From: Pristionchus mayeri
Lineage: Eukaryota; Nematoda; Chromadorea; Rhabditida; Neodiplogasteridae
Length of the DNA stretch: 64,000 nt
Direction of reading: 5' to 3'
NCBI GenBank assembly: GCA_036245805.1
Contig: BTRK01000003.1
Coordinates: 45,684,044 to 45,748,043 of the forward strand
This document shows, piece after piece, positions 40,417-52,200 of this stretch. A program made the position numbers and the translations under genes. Below the pieces are notes generated by a model. The model was not told the DNA's origin, searched no databases, and saw only the letters and a list, made by a program, of their open reading frames with translations. The stretch's first letter is position 1. The number at the start of each line of letters is the position of its first letter.

Positions 40417-41027
40417 ACGCGTGTCGATGCACTGATTGACCACGGATTATCAGATACAAGAGGATCCGATCGGTGGCCTCACATTTGAATGCCCCCCCCC
40501 CTATCCTCCGTTCCTTCCTTCTCATAAGCCCCCCCCCCTCTACTTCCTATTGTTTCCAATTGCCTCTCCGACACTACTCATTACCGTATTGACGCCCCAC
40601 TCAAGTAGAAAAGAAGTGAATGAAAACAGTGCACTCCATTCAAGAGCCAGAGGGAGGGTGGGGATACTGTAGAGTGAATCACACATGCACTTTAGTCCAA
40701 CCCCATCCCATGTAGAGACGATGGGATAACATGAAATATTACGAGGTGGCCGTGACTAGATGGCGATATTCAGGTCCTCCGAGATGCGCTCTTGTGCTGA
40801 CGGTCAGATCCTATTGCAGGGTATTGATTTAGAAACAATAAGCAGTGTAGATCACAAGATCAACTTTATGAATTGGCTGGTCATTATGCATTCAAAAAAG
40901 AAATGAAATTTGAAAAGTGTTGATCTGGGTTTCAGCACAAGAACACCGAGATGATGCGGAAGATGGAGAGACGATTACCCAAATTTAACACTCTAGTTGA
41001 ATGATGGGCCTGAATGATGAGAGAGGT

Positions 41028-41450
41028 GACGTAAGAGGTGGCAAGGAGCGGTAGGTGGTTGAGACAATTCAGTGAGAGTTCAGTTCAGCGATAGATAATT
41101 CGGAAAAGTTAGCGATAATTAATAATTAGTTAATGAATTCAGTGATAGTTGACACCATTCGGTGATGGCCATAATGGACAAGAAATGTGCCAGCTGTACC
41201 CATTGCGGGGAGGAGAGAACTGACGTAAGAGGTGGGAAGGAGTGGTAGGTGGTTGAAACAATTCAGTGATAGTTAATTCGGAATGATAAACCATAGTTCA
41301 TAGTTGGTTATTGAATTCAGCGATAGTTCGGTTATAGTTATAGTTCGGTCATTCGGTGATAGTCATAATGGACAAGAAATGTGCCAGCTGCACCGAATGA
41401 GGGGAGGAGAGAGAAGTGGCGCAAGAGGTGGGAGGGCGGTAGGTGGTTGA
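41028..41450. repeat. Tandem repeat, about 190-base unit, 2.3 copies
   Basis: The unit contains GACGTAAGAGGTGG, GCGGTAGGTGGTTGAGACAA, TTCAGTGATAGTT and GACAAGAAATGTGCCAGCTG, at 41028, 41218 and 41408. The interval 40420-41805 holds no supported exon. Confidence 0.75.
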
Positions 41451-41805
41451 GAAAAAAAAGAAAGATTGAAAGGCAGAGTGAAAAAGGCAGTGATTGATTC
41501 TAAAGACTAACTTTGTGAATTGAGTGAGTGAATAGGGACATCAAAGAGAAGTGAGAAACAAATAAAGACCCTTACAGACGAAGCAGTCAATAGAGAGGAT
41601 GTAGGCAAAGCAAGGAGGAGGAGCGATTCCTCCCTCTGAATACCCTACCCCTCCCTTTCTTCCTACAAACTACAAATCCAATGTTTTCAATTGTTTCGAG
41701 AAAGCGATTGTGTGATGTAATAAAAGATTGAACTTGGTCTCCTCGACCAAACAGTCTTTACTGTATGTTTGATCTGATGAGATCAAAGATCAGATTAGGC
41801 AGAGC

Positions 41806-42927
41806 CTATTTCTTCTTGTCAGCCCCGAACGCGTCGCCGCCACCAACCGCAACCAGGGTCTGCAACAATATCAATAATTTTGTAAATTTGGCAGATTTCC
41901 AGAAATATCTTGGCATATTGCCATTTTGGAAGATTGCCAAACCTGGTAGTTAGGATCGTAGCTGTCGGCTATCTTGTTCTCTCCAGCCTTGGGAAGGTCC
42001 TTCTTCGGTTCTGCAGCAGGGGGCGGGGCTGCAGCTGCAGCAGCAGGAGGAGGTGCAGAGGGCTTGTCGAATGCTCCCGCGCCCACCACAGCCAGCGTTT
42101 GGTAGTTAGGATCGTATGCGTCTGAGAAGTGGTAAAGGTCGGTCGAGGGACACGGTAGCACTGAGGATACTGTAGCATAAGAGATACTGTAGAACCGGGG
42201 TAAACTAGTGCTAGGTATACTGTAGCTAGAATGTAGAGTCGTAGAGTCGAGAATGACCGGTCGCACGATAGTAAATAGTCGAAAATGATTTGTTAGTGAC
42301 ACGTCACTTTAAATTAAAATATACTTTGACACGTAGACAAGTCACTCGAGAAATGATGACGTGTCACTATTTTAGTGGTGGATATCAACGCGTAACTCAA
42401 CATAAACGGAGCTGCATTCACATTGATACTTATCTTAGGATACTGTAGCACTAGGGGATACTGTATATCGAAGCATACCGTACTCACCGACAATCTTGTT
42501 CTCGCCGGCCTTGATGGACACAGCGGCCGGCTTCGCGGCTGCAGAAGGGGGCGGAGCCTGAGGGGGGAACACAGGGCCTGGTGCTGCTACAGGAGTTGCC
42601 CCAGGGGAAACTCCTCCTCCTCCTCCAGAAGATGGCTGCTGCTTGTTGTTGTTGCCTGAATGGGGAGAGGGTGAGAAAGGGGGAGAGAGGGAGAGAGAGA
42701 GCGAGATCAAAGATCGACGGACCAGAAGAGGGCGGGGCCTTCTTCTTCTTGGAATCTTCTGTGCTTTTACCGCTCTTCTGCAAGCGGAAGTTCTCTTTAT
42801 GGGAGTTGAAAGATCAGAGATCAAAGATCAAGGGAAAGATCAAAGATCAAGGCAGCCTCACCCCCTTTCCACATCCAATCACCAGGAAGAGAGGAGTCGT
42901 CACTCCCAAGAGGAACCAAATGAACAT
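41806..42927 (-). CDS. Small Ala/Pro-rich membrane-anchored protein with YDPNYQTL repeats
   Basis: Five exons (42862-42927, 42723-42777, 42488-42655, 41943-42121, 41806-41859) give 173 residues, all junctions in phase. It starts MFIWFLLGVTTPLFLVIGC, a signal anchor or signal peptide. A lysine-rich segment (KSTEDSKKKKAPPSS), a Gly/Pro/Ala linker and two copies of a motif AGENKI-x(2-4)-YDPNYQTL follow. The end is GGGDAFGADKKK. The YDPNYQTL repeat recalls short nematode-specific proteins, but I cannot name a family or function. The exon borders bracket the repeat, so it may have spread by exon duplication. GATCAAAGATC words fill intron 1. Confidence 0.78.
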
Positions 42928-43655
42928 GTCTGAAAGATGATCAGGTTAGAGAAGGGAAGAGGGGAGGAGAAGGGAGAGAAGGGTCCTACGCGAGAGGAGG
43001 GTCGAAGCGACGAGCTAGTAGAAAGGAGAAGGAAAGGAGTGAATGGAGAAGAGGAGAAGAGGGCGAGAGTGAGAGAGAGGGTTCGATAATGTAGTCATTT
43101 GCAGTCAAATACGAGATTAATTGGACTATGCAAATATAATCTGATTTTATTGACCCATAAAGATGTACTGTAACCTGGCAACAACATTTGGGTTTCCAAA
43201 ACGTATTACTGTAACCTAATGCCAGGAAAAGACGAGGTAAGATTAAGTGCGCTGTGTGATTATTTCTATTTCCAGGTACGCATCATAGATTTTATGTGAA
43301 ACAACAACACTTTATCGAAACAGGCTAGCTGAGCAATAAAGATAATGTGGAGAAAACGTCACTTCAATCAGCATTGGTAAACTCAAGGAAACCTTTGAAG
43401 ACTACTCAATGTGAAGAGGAATCGAATAACAACAAAACGTGAACAAATTGTGAGCTTCTTGCCATGGAAATTAGTGGATGTAATGGGTCAAGGGCAAAGT
43501 CTAATACATGTAGATCAATCGATAATCACAACGGGTACACACGACTAAGTTATGTGGGGGTAATTAATGTTTATGAAAGGGATACGGTAGCGAGACAAAG
43601 GGGAATGGTGAGTGCCTGGGATCGATCGATACCTGGGGGATACGGTGGCCGGCAC
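42928..43655. other. Intergenic interval
   Basis: No gene seen. It carries the 5' flank of the YDPNYQ protein gene (purine-rich 42960-43080) and the 3' flank of the glutamine synthetase copy. The 94-residue plus-strand frame at 43464-43748 lies antisense to the last synthetase exon and is discounted. Confidence 0.4.
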
Positions 43656-45628
43656 TCAGAAGATACAAGTCTGGGCGATCATTCTCGTGACGAAGTAGGG
43701 ATCGCAGTTCGAGGGAGGACGACGATCCTCGATGTATCCCTGAATTGATAATTTAATTAAACAAAAAACAATTAACTACAAGGCTTATTACATTTGGCAC
43801 ATTTGAATGAAACTAGCAACTGTGAGAATAGCACAGCGTTCTATGGCAAATTTCCAACGAAAAAAAATTCGCGAGAGAGCATGTAAATTCAAGAGAGATT
43901 GCTCTCCTTTTCTCTGCACTCTCTCATCTCTCGCCCACCCCCTGTAAGACGCCGTGAATAGAATGAGTAAGCACGTAGTGTCATGATAAACTTAGCTTAA
44001 ATCAATACTCGCAGAACAGGAAAATATTCGCTGCAAACATATTTTCCTATTCCATGAGTACTAACTAGCTTGTTCTTATGTAAGGTAGCGATGTACGTTA
44101 TGAAATATGACACCACTTTGCAACGCATTCTATTCACACAGTATCATAAAAGGAGTACCGTACCTTGCCCTCCTTGGTCACGTGAGGCGGAATGCGCACA
44201 CAGAAGTCACGGGTGTTTCCAGAGAATCTCAATTAATTGATCTAGCTTTCCCGCATCCCCCCAATATCCGATGGTCATGATTACGATAAAGAAAAGAGAA
44301 CTCATTACGAGTAATATGAATGCATAGATGTAGCTCTTTCCCATTGCTCATGAATAAGGTTCGGGATGCGATTATACATTGCGATTAGTAGTACATAGTA
44401 GTTTTGCGATATAATCATCGACGAATAGTTTTCAGCGAACTCACTTCTCACCGTAGTTCGCCTTGTATTTGTAGCTAATTGGCGACGTGGTTCATCACCA
44501 AGGCCGCGTTGGCACGATGATTAGTGGCTGTGCATTCGAAAGATAAGATTTTGGGGGGGGGGGTGACAAAACGAAAAACGACAAAACGGAAACAAATCAC
44601 AGCTCCTTCTGGATTCGACATAGGGACGTGCGGGTTGTTGCATTGTTATTAGTATGCGCTCTACTACATTTACATATATTAATCCTGTTTCCAGGCGATC
44701 TTGAGTTTTACTCGAAATCAACGACCCGGGGTTCATGGAACGTGGATTTCCATGACCCCCTATACGTTGAAACTCAATATCGCCTGGAAATAAGATTTGC
44801 ATATGCAAATGCAGTAGAGCGCACACTAATAACAATGCAACAACCCGCACGCCCCTATGTCGAATCCCGAATGAGCTATGATTTGTTTCCGTTTTGTCGC
44901 TTTTCGTTTTGTCACCCCCCCCCCCCCCCCGATTTCGGCTAGAGCATTCATGTACCAGTGGGCTTCATATTCCTGTCGAGCGTCTCGCACAGCACCAGTT
45001 TGTTCTGCCCACCGAGAAAGGGATCGGAGTAGTCAGCAACTGCCTGCACAAGGGATTCCGGTTGCAATACGGAAGGAATGGAAAGGGCAAAGTTTCCTAG
45101 AGTGCGCCAATTATGACCACAAACACGTCCGAAATTATCTATTCGAGCACTTTTCTTTGACCATCAAGGAAAATATTTGTGCTATTTTGGAGAATAAAGG
45201 CCAACCTTGAGATAGCTGTCCTCTCCGTAGTTCCAGATGGGGTAATCTGTAATGAGAGAAGATATTTCAATCCCATGAACCTTTCTATCACCTGCGATAT
45301 TCACTGGCGCGGTGGCCAAAGTCCTTGTTTTGCACTGGAGGTTCAGACCAGTTCCATCGATCCAGATGTATGTAGCCTGATAACGTGCGATTTAAATATT
45401 AGATCCAATGAACTTCAAGTCTTATTTTTTACAATCCGAGTTTGTTAGAACACGGATTGTAAAAAAACACTTTCTAAGGAGAGACTGGGACATGACCATA
45501 AGAATCACCCCATTATTAAGAGTACAAACAATGGGTGATACCTGGCACGTTGTGGGATCGGGCGGCAGACCGAGGAATTTACCAGCTACGACTGATCCAA
45601 GAGGAATCCGAACGAATGTTGGCTCCAT
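43656..45628 (-). pseudogene. Glutamine synthetase copy lacking the catalytic core
   Basis: Seven exons: 45542-45628, 45292-45376, 45206-45246, 44956-45043, 44452-44527, 44164-44227 and 43656-43739. They read MEPTFVRIPLG...GKFLGLPPDP, ATYIWIDGTGLNLQCKTRTL (the beta-grasp signature), DYPIWNYGEDSYLK, DPFLGGQNKLVLCETLD, TNHRANAALVMNHVA, VRIPPHVTKEGK, then [19 protein letters not shown]. All junctions are in phase. About half of the usual 360 residues is missing. Absent are the DGSST latch, the MEQEY and NAEV metal/ammonium-site blocks and the GAGCH block. Exon 5 also has an in-frame TAG at 44475-44477. It cannot make glutamine. It may be a plain pseudogene, or a shortened pseudoenzyme if the stop is spliced out. 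A 378-base palindrome lies in intron 4. Confidence 0.8.
44553..44930. mobile_element. Palindromic element with G-tract ends, copy 1
   Basis: Eleven G at the left and sixteen C at the right terminate long inverted arms (GTGACAAAACGAAAAACGAC ... GTCGCTTTTCGTTTTGTCAC). Inner words AGTATGCGCTCTACTACATT and TCCAGGCGATCTTGAGTTTT are shared with 57124-57661. It lies in an intron of the glutamine synthetase copy. Confidence 0.75.
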
Positions 45629-46223
45629 TATTCTGTAATGGACACTTGGACTGTCAAAATACCACGAACGAAGTCATCGAAGCGAAAATGTAACAACATT
45701 TAGCATTAAAGTGAGATAATAGATGAGAACTATCAAAGAAAAAAGTCGAACGTAACCGATTGCGAAATCAGAGTCCATCGATATGGATAACTACCGTAGG
45801 TAGTTTAATCTACAGTACTTTTCTCGTTTTTTCGCGTGTTTGCATTTCCCTCGCTTACGACTTTTTTATATTAATGTTGAAGGCTTTTTTATTAATGAAC
45901 TCAAAAATTAAAACATCAAAGTTCATAGTAAGAGAAAATAGAAAAAATGAGATCAAATTATGGTATCTGACCCAGCTCATACGCATACCACTACTTTTCA
46001 AATATTACTGTAAGACTTTCCGTCTAACTTTGTTGCACAATCTTGCGCGACTTTTGAACGCGTTTTCCGCCTTCCTTATCTTTCTTCATTGTATCATTGC
46101 CGTGCAATGTGGAAATCGCAGCAGGTATGTTCGCTCCTCTTTTAATTATCACAAACATCTGATTTAGGGTGAAGAACCCGCCAATCTGGACGAGCTTCCC
46201 CAGGACGCCTTCGGAACTGCCCC
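45629..46223. other. Divergent intergenic region
   Basis: It separates the 5' ends of the minus-strand synthetase copy and the plus-strand ASCC2 gene. A possible non-coding or coding first exon ends at the donor CAGCAG|GTATG near 46130, followed by a 51-base intron to TTTAG at 46167. From 46168 the frame VKNPPIWTSFPRTPSEL is open into the ASCC2 coding exon, so the true start may be upstream of 46224. Confidence 0.45.
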
Positions 46224-49200
46224 ATGGAACAGCGCTTCTGCGTTAGTTTTCGGGTGTTTGAATGTGGTTTTAGTGCTGAATTCAGTCGCGTCATCGACCG
46301 CCTTCTGATGCTACCGTCGTTGTCGTTCTGGTCGACGATGGCTGATCGGGAAGACATTCGGAGCTGGTTGGACGACGTGGCCGCCTGGATTCCACGGTGA
46401 GAATCTAGCTCTGTCTCGTTGTCATTTAAAAAAAAAATTTGATATGCATTGTACTAATGCTTCTTTTCTCTATTTTTGCCCAAGTGTTAGAGCAACGCGC
46501 TATGATCCCCAATCAGTTGGAAAGGACCCATTCGCGCAGTGATTTGCTGTCTTGGCATCTGTTCCCATCCTTATCACCCACTCCTTCACAATACTTTCCC
46601 ATTCTCCCTCGGGTGGTCGAGGACGCCGCAAATCGGGGAGTGAAGTGAGAAAAGCTTGAAATGAGAAAACGTGAAAGGAGAATAAGGAGGTGTGGGCCTG
46701 AAACCAAAAAACGCCTATTTTTTAATGAAAACGTTATGTTGGCGTCCTTCTCTCCCTTTTCAAAAGGCAGTTCTTAGTATTGTCTCTTTAGAAACACTGA
46801 TTTTCTGGAAAAATCACTATAAAAACTATAAAAAATTAAAATACAAATCTCAGTCCGTACGAGGTGGATCGTCTGCGTGCTCTCGACGCTGACGGCGACG
46901 TACTCTCGTCAGTGCGCCTGCTCAAGGTAGGCAACGTCAATCACGAACTGACTTTCTTCGGCCTCTGCTCTCGTCCATTGGTGGACATGGAGCAAAGAGC
47001 ATACGAGGACGCTACGTCGAATGAGAACTATGACGTCATGCCGCCTGAGATACATCAAAGACAGCATCACGTCATGGCTCCCATCCGATCTAGTGCCCAT
47101 GCGCCTTTTACCGAATCATGCTTCACTGGGTTTATTTGAGCCCAAGTATTAGGGATTTGAGCAAGTTCCGAAAAATCGTCGAATTTCGCCTGCCCACATA
47201 CGCTCTAAGTGGGCTGAGGGACGAGAGGGAGTTCAAAATGAGTAAATGTTTATATCCAATCCATCCCTCTCTAAGGGCTCCTTCCTCGCCCTCTTCCTCC
47301 GTCTCGCTGTCTTCGATAAGCAGAAGGACTCGTCCATGAGCGCGGCGGAGTGGCTCAAGAGGTAGGACTGAAACTCGAATCAACCTGGGCGCTTTGCCGT
47401 CGTTCTGTATAAAAATGGTTAAGGAATGAGGAGTTTAGAAACAATGCTTTTCTGCTACAAATTTGAAGCATTTCACTACATTGTTTCGAAAATAAAAATG
47501 TTTTGAAATGTGCTCCCATTTCTGCATATAAACCTACCTGTAACTGGTCTTCTAGATCTCGTCCGATTCTTCCTCTGTCGAGATTCGCTCGATGGCTCTC
47601 GCCCTTCGCACCCCCGCACGATGCCAAGTTCGTCTTAAATTTACTTAATTAAAAAGCGAGTACCTGGTTATTCGTTCATTATCAATAGTAGAGGTTTTGC
47701 TACTTCAACACGCCAATACCTTTCCATCGTTTCCCCAAAATGCATCAAATAGCGCTGTGTTGCTTATGGTTATGAAACTGACAGGATCACATTCAGAAAG
47801 AAGCGTAACCGCACGCTGTTCGCCAAGGCGCTGCAACTGATGTCAAATGTGGACGGCGCGCGCGCCTCCGAGGACATGATCACGCTGGAGGGAAAGCAGA
47901 TAGAGGTGAGAGGCGATATTTGATCTGGGTGCTTCGTGATCCCAATTAATTTAGTAACCTTTGAAACTGATTTGCGCCGGGTATTCACTGGTCACCAATA
48001 GTTGATAAACTTTTTAAAAAAATCAATATTGGTCTCTCATCGTCCGGGACTGATCCCAGAAGTGCTAATATTGGTGTAATATCTCGAATTCACTAGGCTT
48101 GAATTCGATATTCATTCAAAATCTGTCCGACCGTCAGGGGTGGAAATCGCCCTAACAATAAACTCATTAAGTTTAACTCAATTGTAGTTCACTGTCGATC
48201 TTTGATCTCCAGGAGTTGGCTGATCTCCGGAAGGACGTCGATCGTCTCTCTGGTGCGTGGGCATCTGCTCGTGGAGTGAAGAGAGCTGCCATCGCCGAGT
48301 TGACATTACAGTTCATGAAGGGTGCGTGAAGCGGGAATCCTTGCACAGGGATTGTTGCTGACATACACGGGCAGGGTTTGCTGCTGATTTTCTAAATCCG
48401 GAAGGCTGCCAACTAGTTCAGCCACGAAACCGGCAGCGTATACTGAATCCGGTACCCTAAAGTATGATGGGCACTATCCGAAAACCGGGACGGTCTTGCT
48501 GCTAGCAGCAATGCTGAGGATCAAAACACGAGAGGGTTCCCACTGGTAGAGCCTCAGCACCGACAGAGTACGGAAATCGGAACGCTAAAATTGTTTTAAA
48601 ACTTCAGGGTGATTCAGAATTTATCTTGACCAGTTATGGCAAATCTAATGTACTGTAGCTCCGGGGTACTGTATCAATCTATTGCAGGCGCGGTCGACTG
48701 GTTGTACGGGGCGATCTCCTTCTATCGTGTGGCCGAAGCGGCCAAGCTGCGTTGTCGGCCGGCCAAATTGGCGCCAGAGTGAGTTGAATTTTCGATTATT
48801 AATGAGACTGAAAAATATTATGGTTGGAAATAATTTTTGAGTATCGATAAGGTGGTCATACTGGTTCCTACTATTTGTGGAGAACACGCTTGTGTGGAGC
48901 ATGAGCGAGTGCATGAGTCACCGGTACCAAAATTTGTTGTTTTTTACGCAGCTTGCAGTACCGTCAATTGCCTGAAATTGTGTTTATCACGACTATGACA
49001 AATGGCTGAAACGCCGGTCCGCATGGCGCTGCAATTTTTGAACTTTTATAAAAGTAAATGAACTACTGCGAAGTGATCGGTGAACACTTTTACCGTACCA
49101 TGAGAACTTCTTGACAGGACGCATGATAATGACTCACAGCAGTAGATTATTAGGGTTTTATCACATTATTGATCTTAATTTTTCTACAATGGAGCGCTGG

Positions 49201-52200
49201 GTGAATTGTCTCGATCCTGGTGATTCTGACTTTGGCCACTTGCGGGAACGCCACTGCGCCTTGCGCTGAAACATGAACCCTTTCTACTTTTCTGAATAAT
49301 TTATCACACAACCTTCACAACTTTGTTGTACCGCCTAACAGTGCAATCGATCACAATCGTTTTCTCTGGACATGTACCTGAATTCCGAGCACAGCTCAAC
49401 CTCTGATGCCGAAAGGGGGAATTTTTTTTTTACGATCCCACCCTCTCTTGATATTCAGTGATCTTAATATTATCCCTGCTGATAAAAATAGGTAGATGAT
49501 ACTGTATGTTTGGGATACGGTATCTCACAATAAAGAATTCTCGTCGCAGGATAGCCGCGATGGTGGAGCAATTCTCCGGCTTCCTCACTACGGACAACGT
49601 GCAGGAGATTGCGATGCACCTCGCCGACTACCCACTCAGGTACGGTAGGATACATGACGGTTACGATAGTTTGGCGTGACGATCGATAAAGTCATAGCAA
49701 TCAGAAGGTTATGTAGACATGTTTATGGAGCTGGCTGGGCTATTAAGATCTAAATGTAAGAAATATGTTCAAATAGTATTAGTTGAACATATTTCTTACA
49801 ACAAGCCTGTTCCCAATTGAATTGGGAGCAGGCCTAGTCAGTAATAGAACTTACGCGGCATGAAAATTGCAGGCGCCTTTTTACAAAAAATGCCTATTTT
49901 ATTTTTAGAATATTTTATTTTGTGTCAAATGGATGCGAAACCACTGGACCGTCATTTAGACATGGGAAGTAGTAGACATAGCGTGACTTCAAATCACCAA
50001 TATTTGTGTGATTAAGTGCGATGGTTAGGCATTAAGTTATTTCAATAACATAGTGTCTTCTAGTAATCAGTGGAGATACCTGGGCAGTTGTAAAGTCAGC
50101 GTGGCACAAATCTCGTTTTTTTTTGAAAATTAACGGAACCCACATCGGGATCTTCACGTTGTATATGATTATGTAATGTTCTTGTTACCGTATCCACTGT
50201 TTACCGTAATCCACTACAGACGTGTCTTCCGCCTGCGTACGCAACTGGAGCAATTCGGCGTCGAACTGGTGCACGACCTACTCGGTGCGGCGGCTGCGGA
50301 CAAGCGGCCGACGATTATCGCCGATCTGCTCGTCAGCGAGAGGTACGGTAAACACACGCTGCTGCGCACTAAATGCGTCAGTCCGATTTGGCGCATTTGA
50401 GGTTTCGCTCAGAAAATGGGGGAATGCAAATAAATATTCTCTTCACTAAATCACTGTTGTAAAATGGCGGTGTGCACATTCACAGATTTGTTTTTTTAAA
50501 AATTTAATCGAAACACAGATATGCCTGTTTCAGGTTCCTGTACGCACTCGACGATCGCTACAGTCTGGAGGAGATGATGGCTAAGGGAACACTGACGCAG
50601 AAGGACAATGCGAACAAGGTGAGGGCTTCTGACTCTTTCGGTTGTCCATGCTCTCTCGTAATCTTTACGCGCTCTAGACTGCAATTTTTACCGTCGATGT
50701 TCGGGTAGTATTGCGCTTTCTAACCGCCAAAAGTGTGAATATATCCCAGAAGTGATATTGAATAAAATTGATGGAAATTTTTGCAGATCCTGGACGCGGT
50801 GAGAGCCAAGCAGAGCAAGTCGATCCTGGCGGATATGAGCAGACTGGGACTGACCAAGGTGCAGTCGTTGTTCTAGGGTTTCAAAATTTTTTTGTTGTCT
50901 ACCATGGGCCAATTGTAGTGGTACAGATTCTCACAGATAGATTTGGAGATTGCGTGAAACTCAAGAGCTCTTGGAACATTTTAAACTCATCTTGATCCCT
51001 TCCAAATATGAATAATTGTACCCACTTCTTATATGCCATTCCTATACTGGTTGAAACTAAATTTTAAAAAAAGTACATTCTAAAAATGCTCAGAATCTCG
51101 GTTCGATGTCTTCGATGCCCCAACGAGTGGCGATGGCAGTGGACGAAGTGATGGCCATCTTCCCCCATCTCTCCACCCACTACATACATGTCAGTTTGCG
51201 ATCCAAGGGTTGTGGCTACGGTACCTGTCTCCCGCCTGGTTCCATTCCTTGTGGTACCAAACAGGTCTTGAGTGGCTCCTATCTCTTACTCCAGTTTGAT
51301 TCTAAGCTGGTTCCGCTTCCAGGCGTGCCTCCGTCACGTGGGCTACGAGGCGAGCGAGGCAATCGACATGATTGTCAGGTGGGGGAGATTGCCAATCGTA
51401 GATACCTTGATGATTAGCAAACAAAAGCATACAAAAAGTAATAGTGAAACACCGAAACGGCAAATGCTGTCAATATGATGATTTTGCACTCCCAAAAAAA
51501 TTTACGTTGTACAACTAAAGAATGCACCAAAATTATTTTCGCTCCATCTCGGTTGATCCGAGTTTTGGAATAACTACATGTTCTTTTGGGATGGAAACTA
51601 TTCAGTAGAGTTGAGGCAATTTTTCAAAAAAATAATAATGTTATTAGTGAGCGCGTGCCGGGCTGGTTGCGTCGACTGGAGGGACGACCGGAGGAGAGTG
51701 GAGGAGGAGGAAAGGGAGTGAAGAAACAGAAGCAGCAGGTTCGGGTTCTGGTTCCGCTTTCGGTGCCCAAGATTGATACTATCTTTGTTCCGATGTGGTT
51801 CCAGTTTGGTTCCAATTTGGTTCGCTTTCAGGAGAAGAAGAAGTGGTTCGAGCAGATGGAAGGATCAGCGAATGCGACGAGACCGCCACTCACATTTGAC
51901 CACGAGGGTGAGTGATTTTTTACGAGAATACATAGAACAGACTATCTGAGAAAATCAACATATTTCTTCAGCGACTTGGCACTGGCCAAAAATTCGAATT
52001 CCTATTGACTTTACCAATAGGTCGGCCTCGTCGAGGGGAGCCGACGAGCATCGCCAGAAATTCGATCCGCATCCGCGCGGTCGCGGGCGCGGATGCTGAA
52101 AAAATACTACGGTACCATTATTTCTTTAAATCGACTCCGATCTCTGCGGCGGTAGGGGCGCTGCATTCCTTGACAAATTCTAAGATTTTTTTAGTGCGGT

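Noticed and set aside
44521..45210. Overlapping frames of 104-110 residues on both strands
   Set aside because: They arise from the palindromic element 44553-44930, which reads similarly on both strands, and from antisense of synthetase exons.
46338..46396. Start of ASCC2 at the second methionine (MADRED)
   Set aside because: The frame upstream (RVIDRLLMLPSLSFW) aligns well with the conserved ASCC2 N-terminal block, so an earlier start at 46224 or further 5' is preferred.
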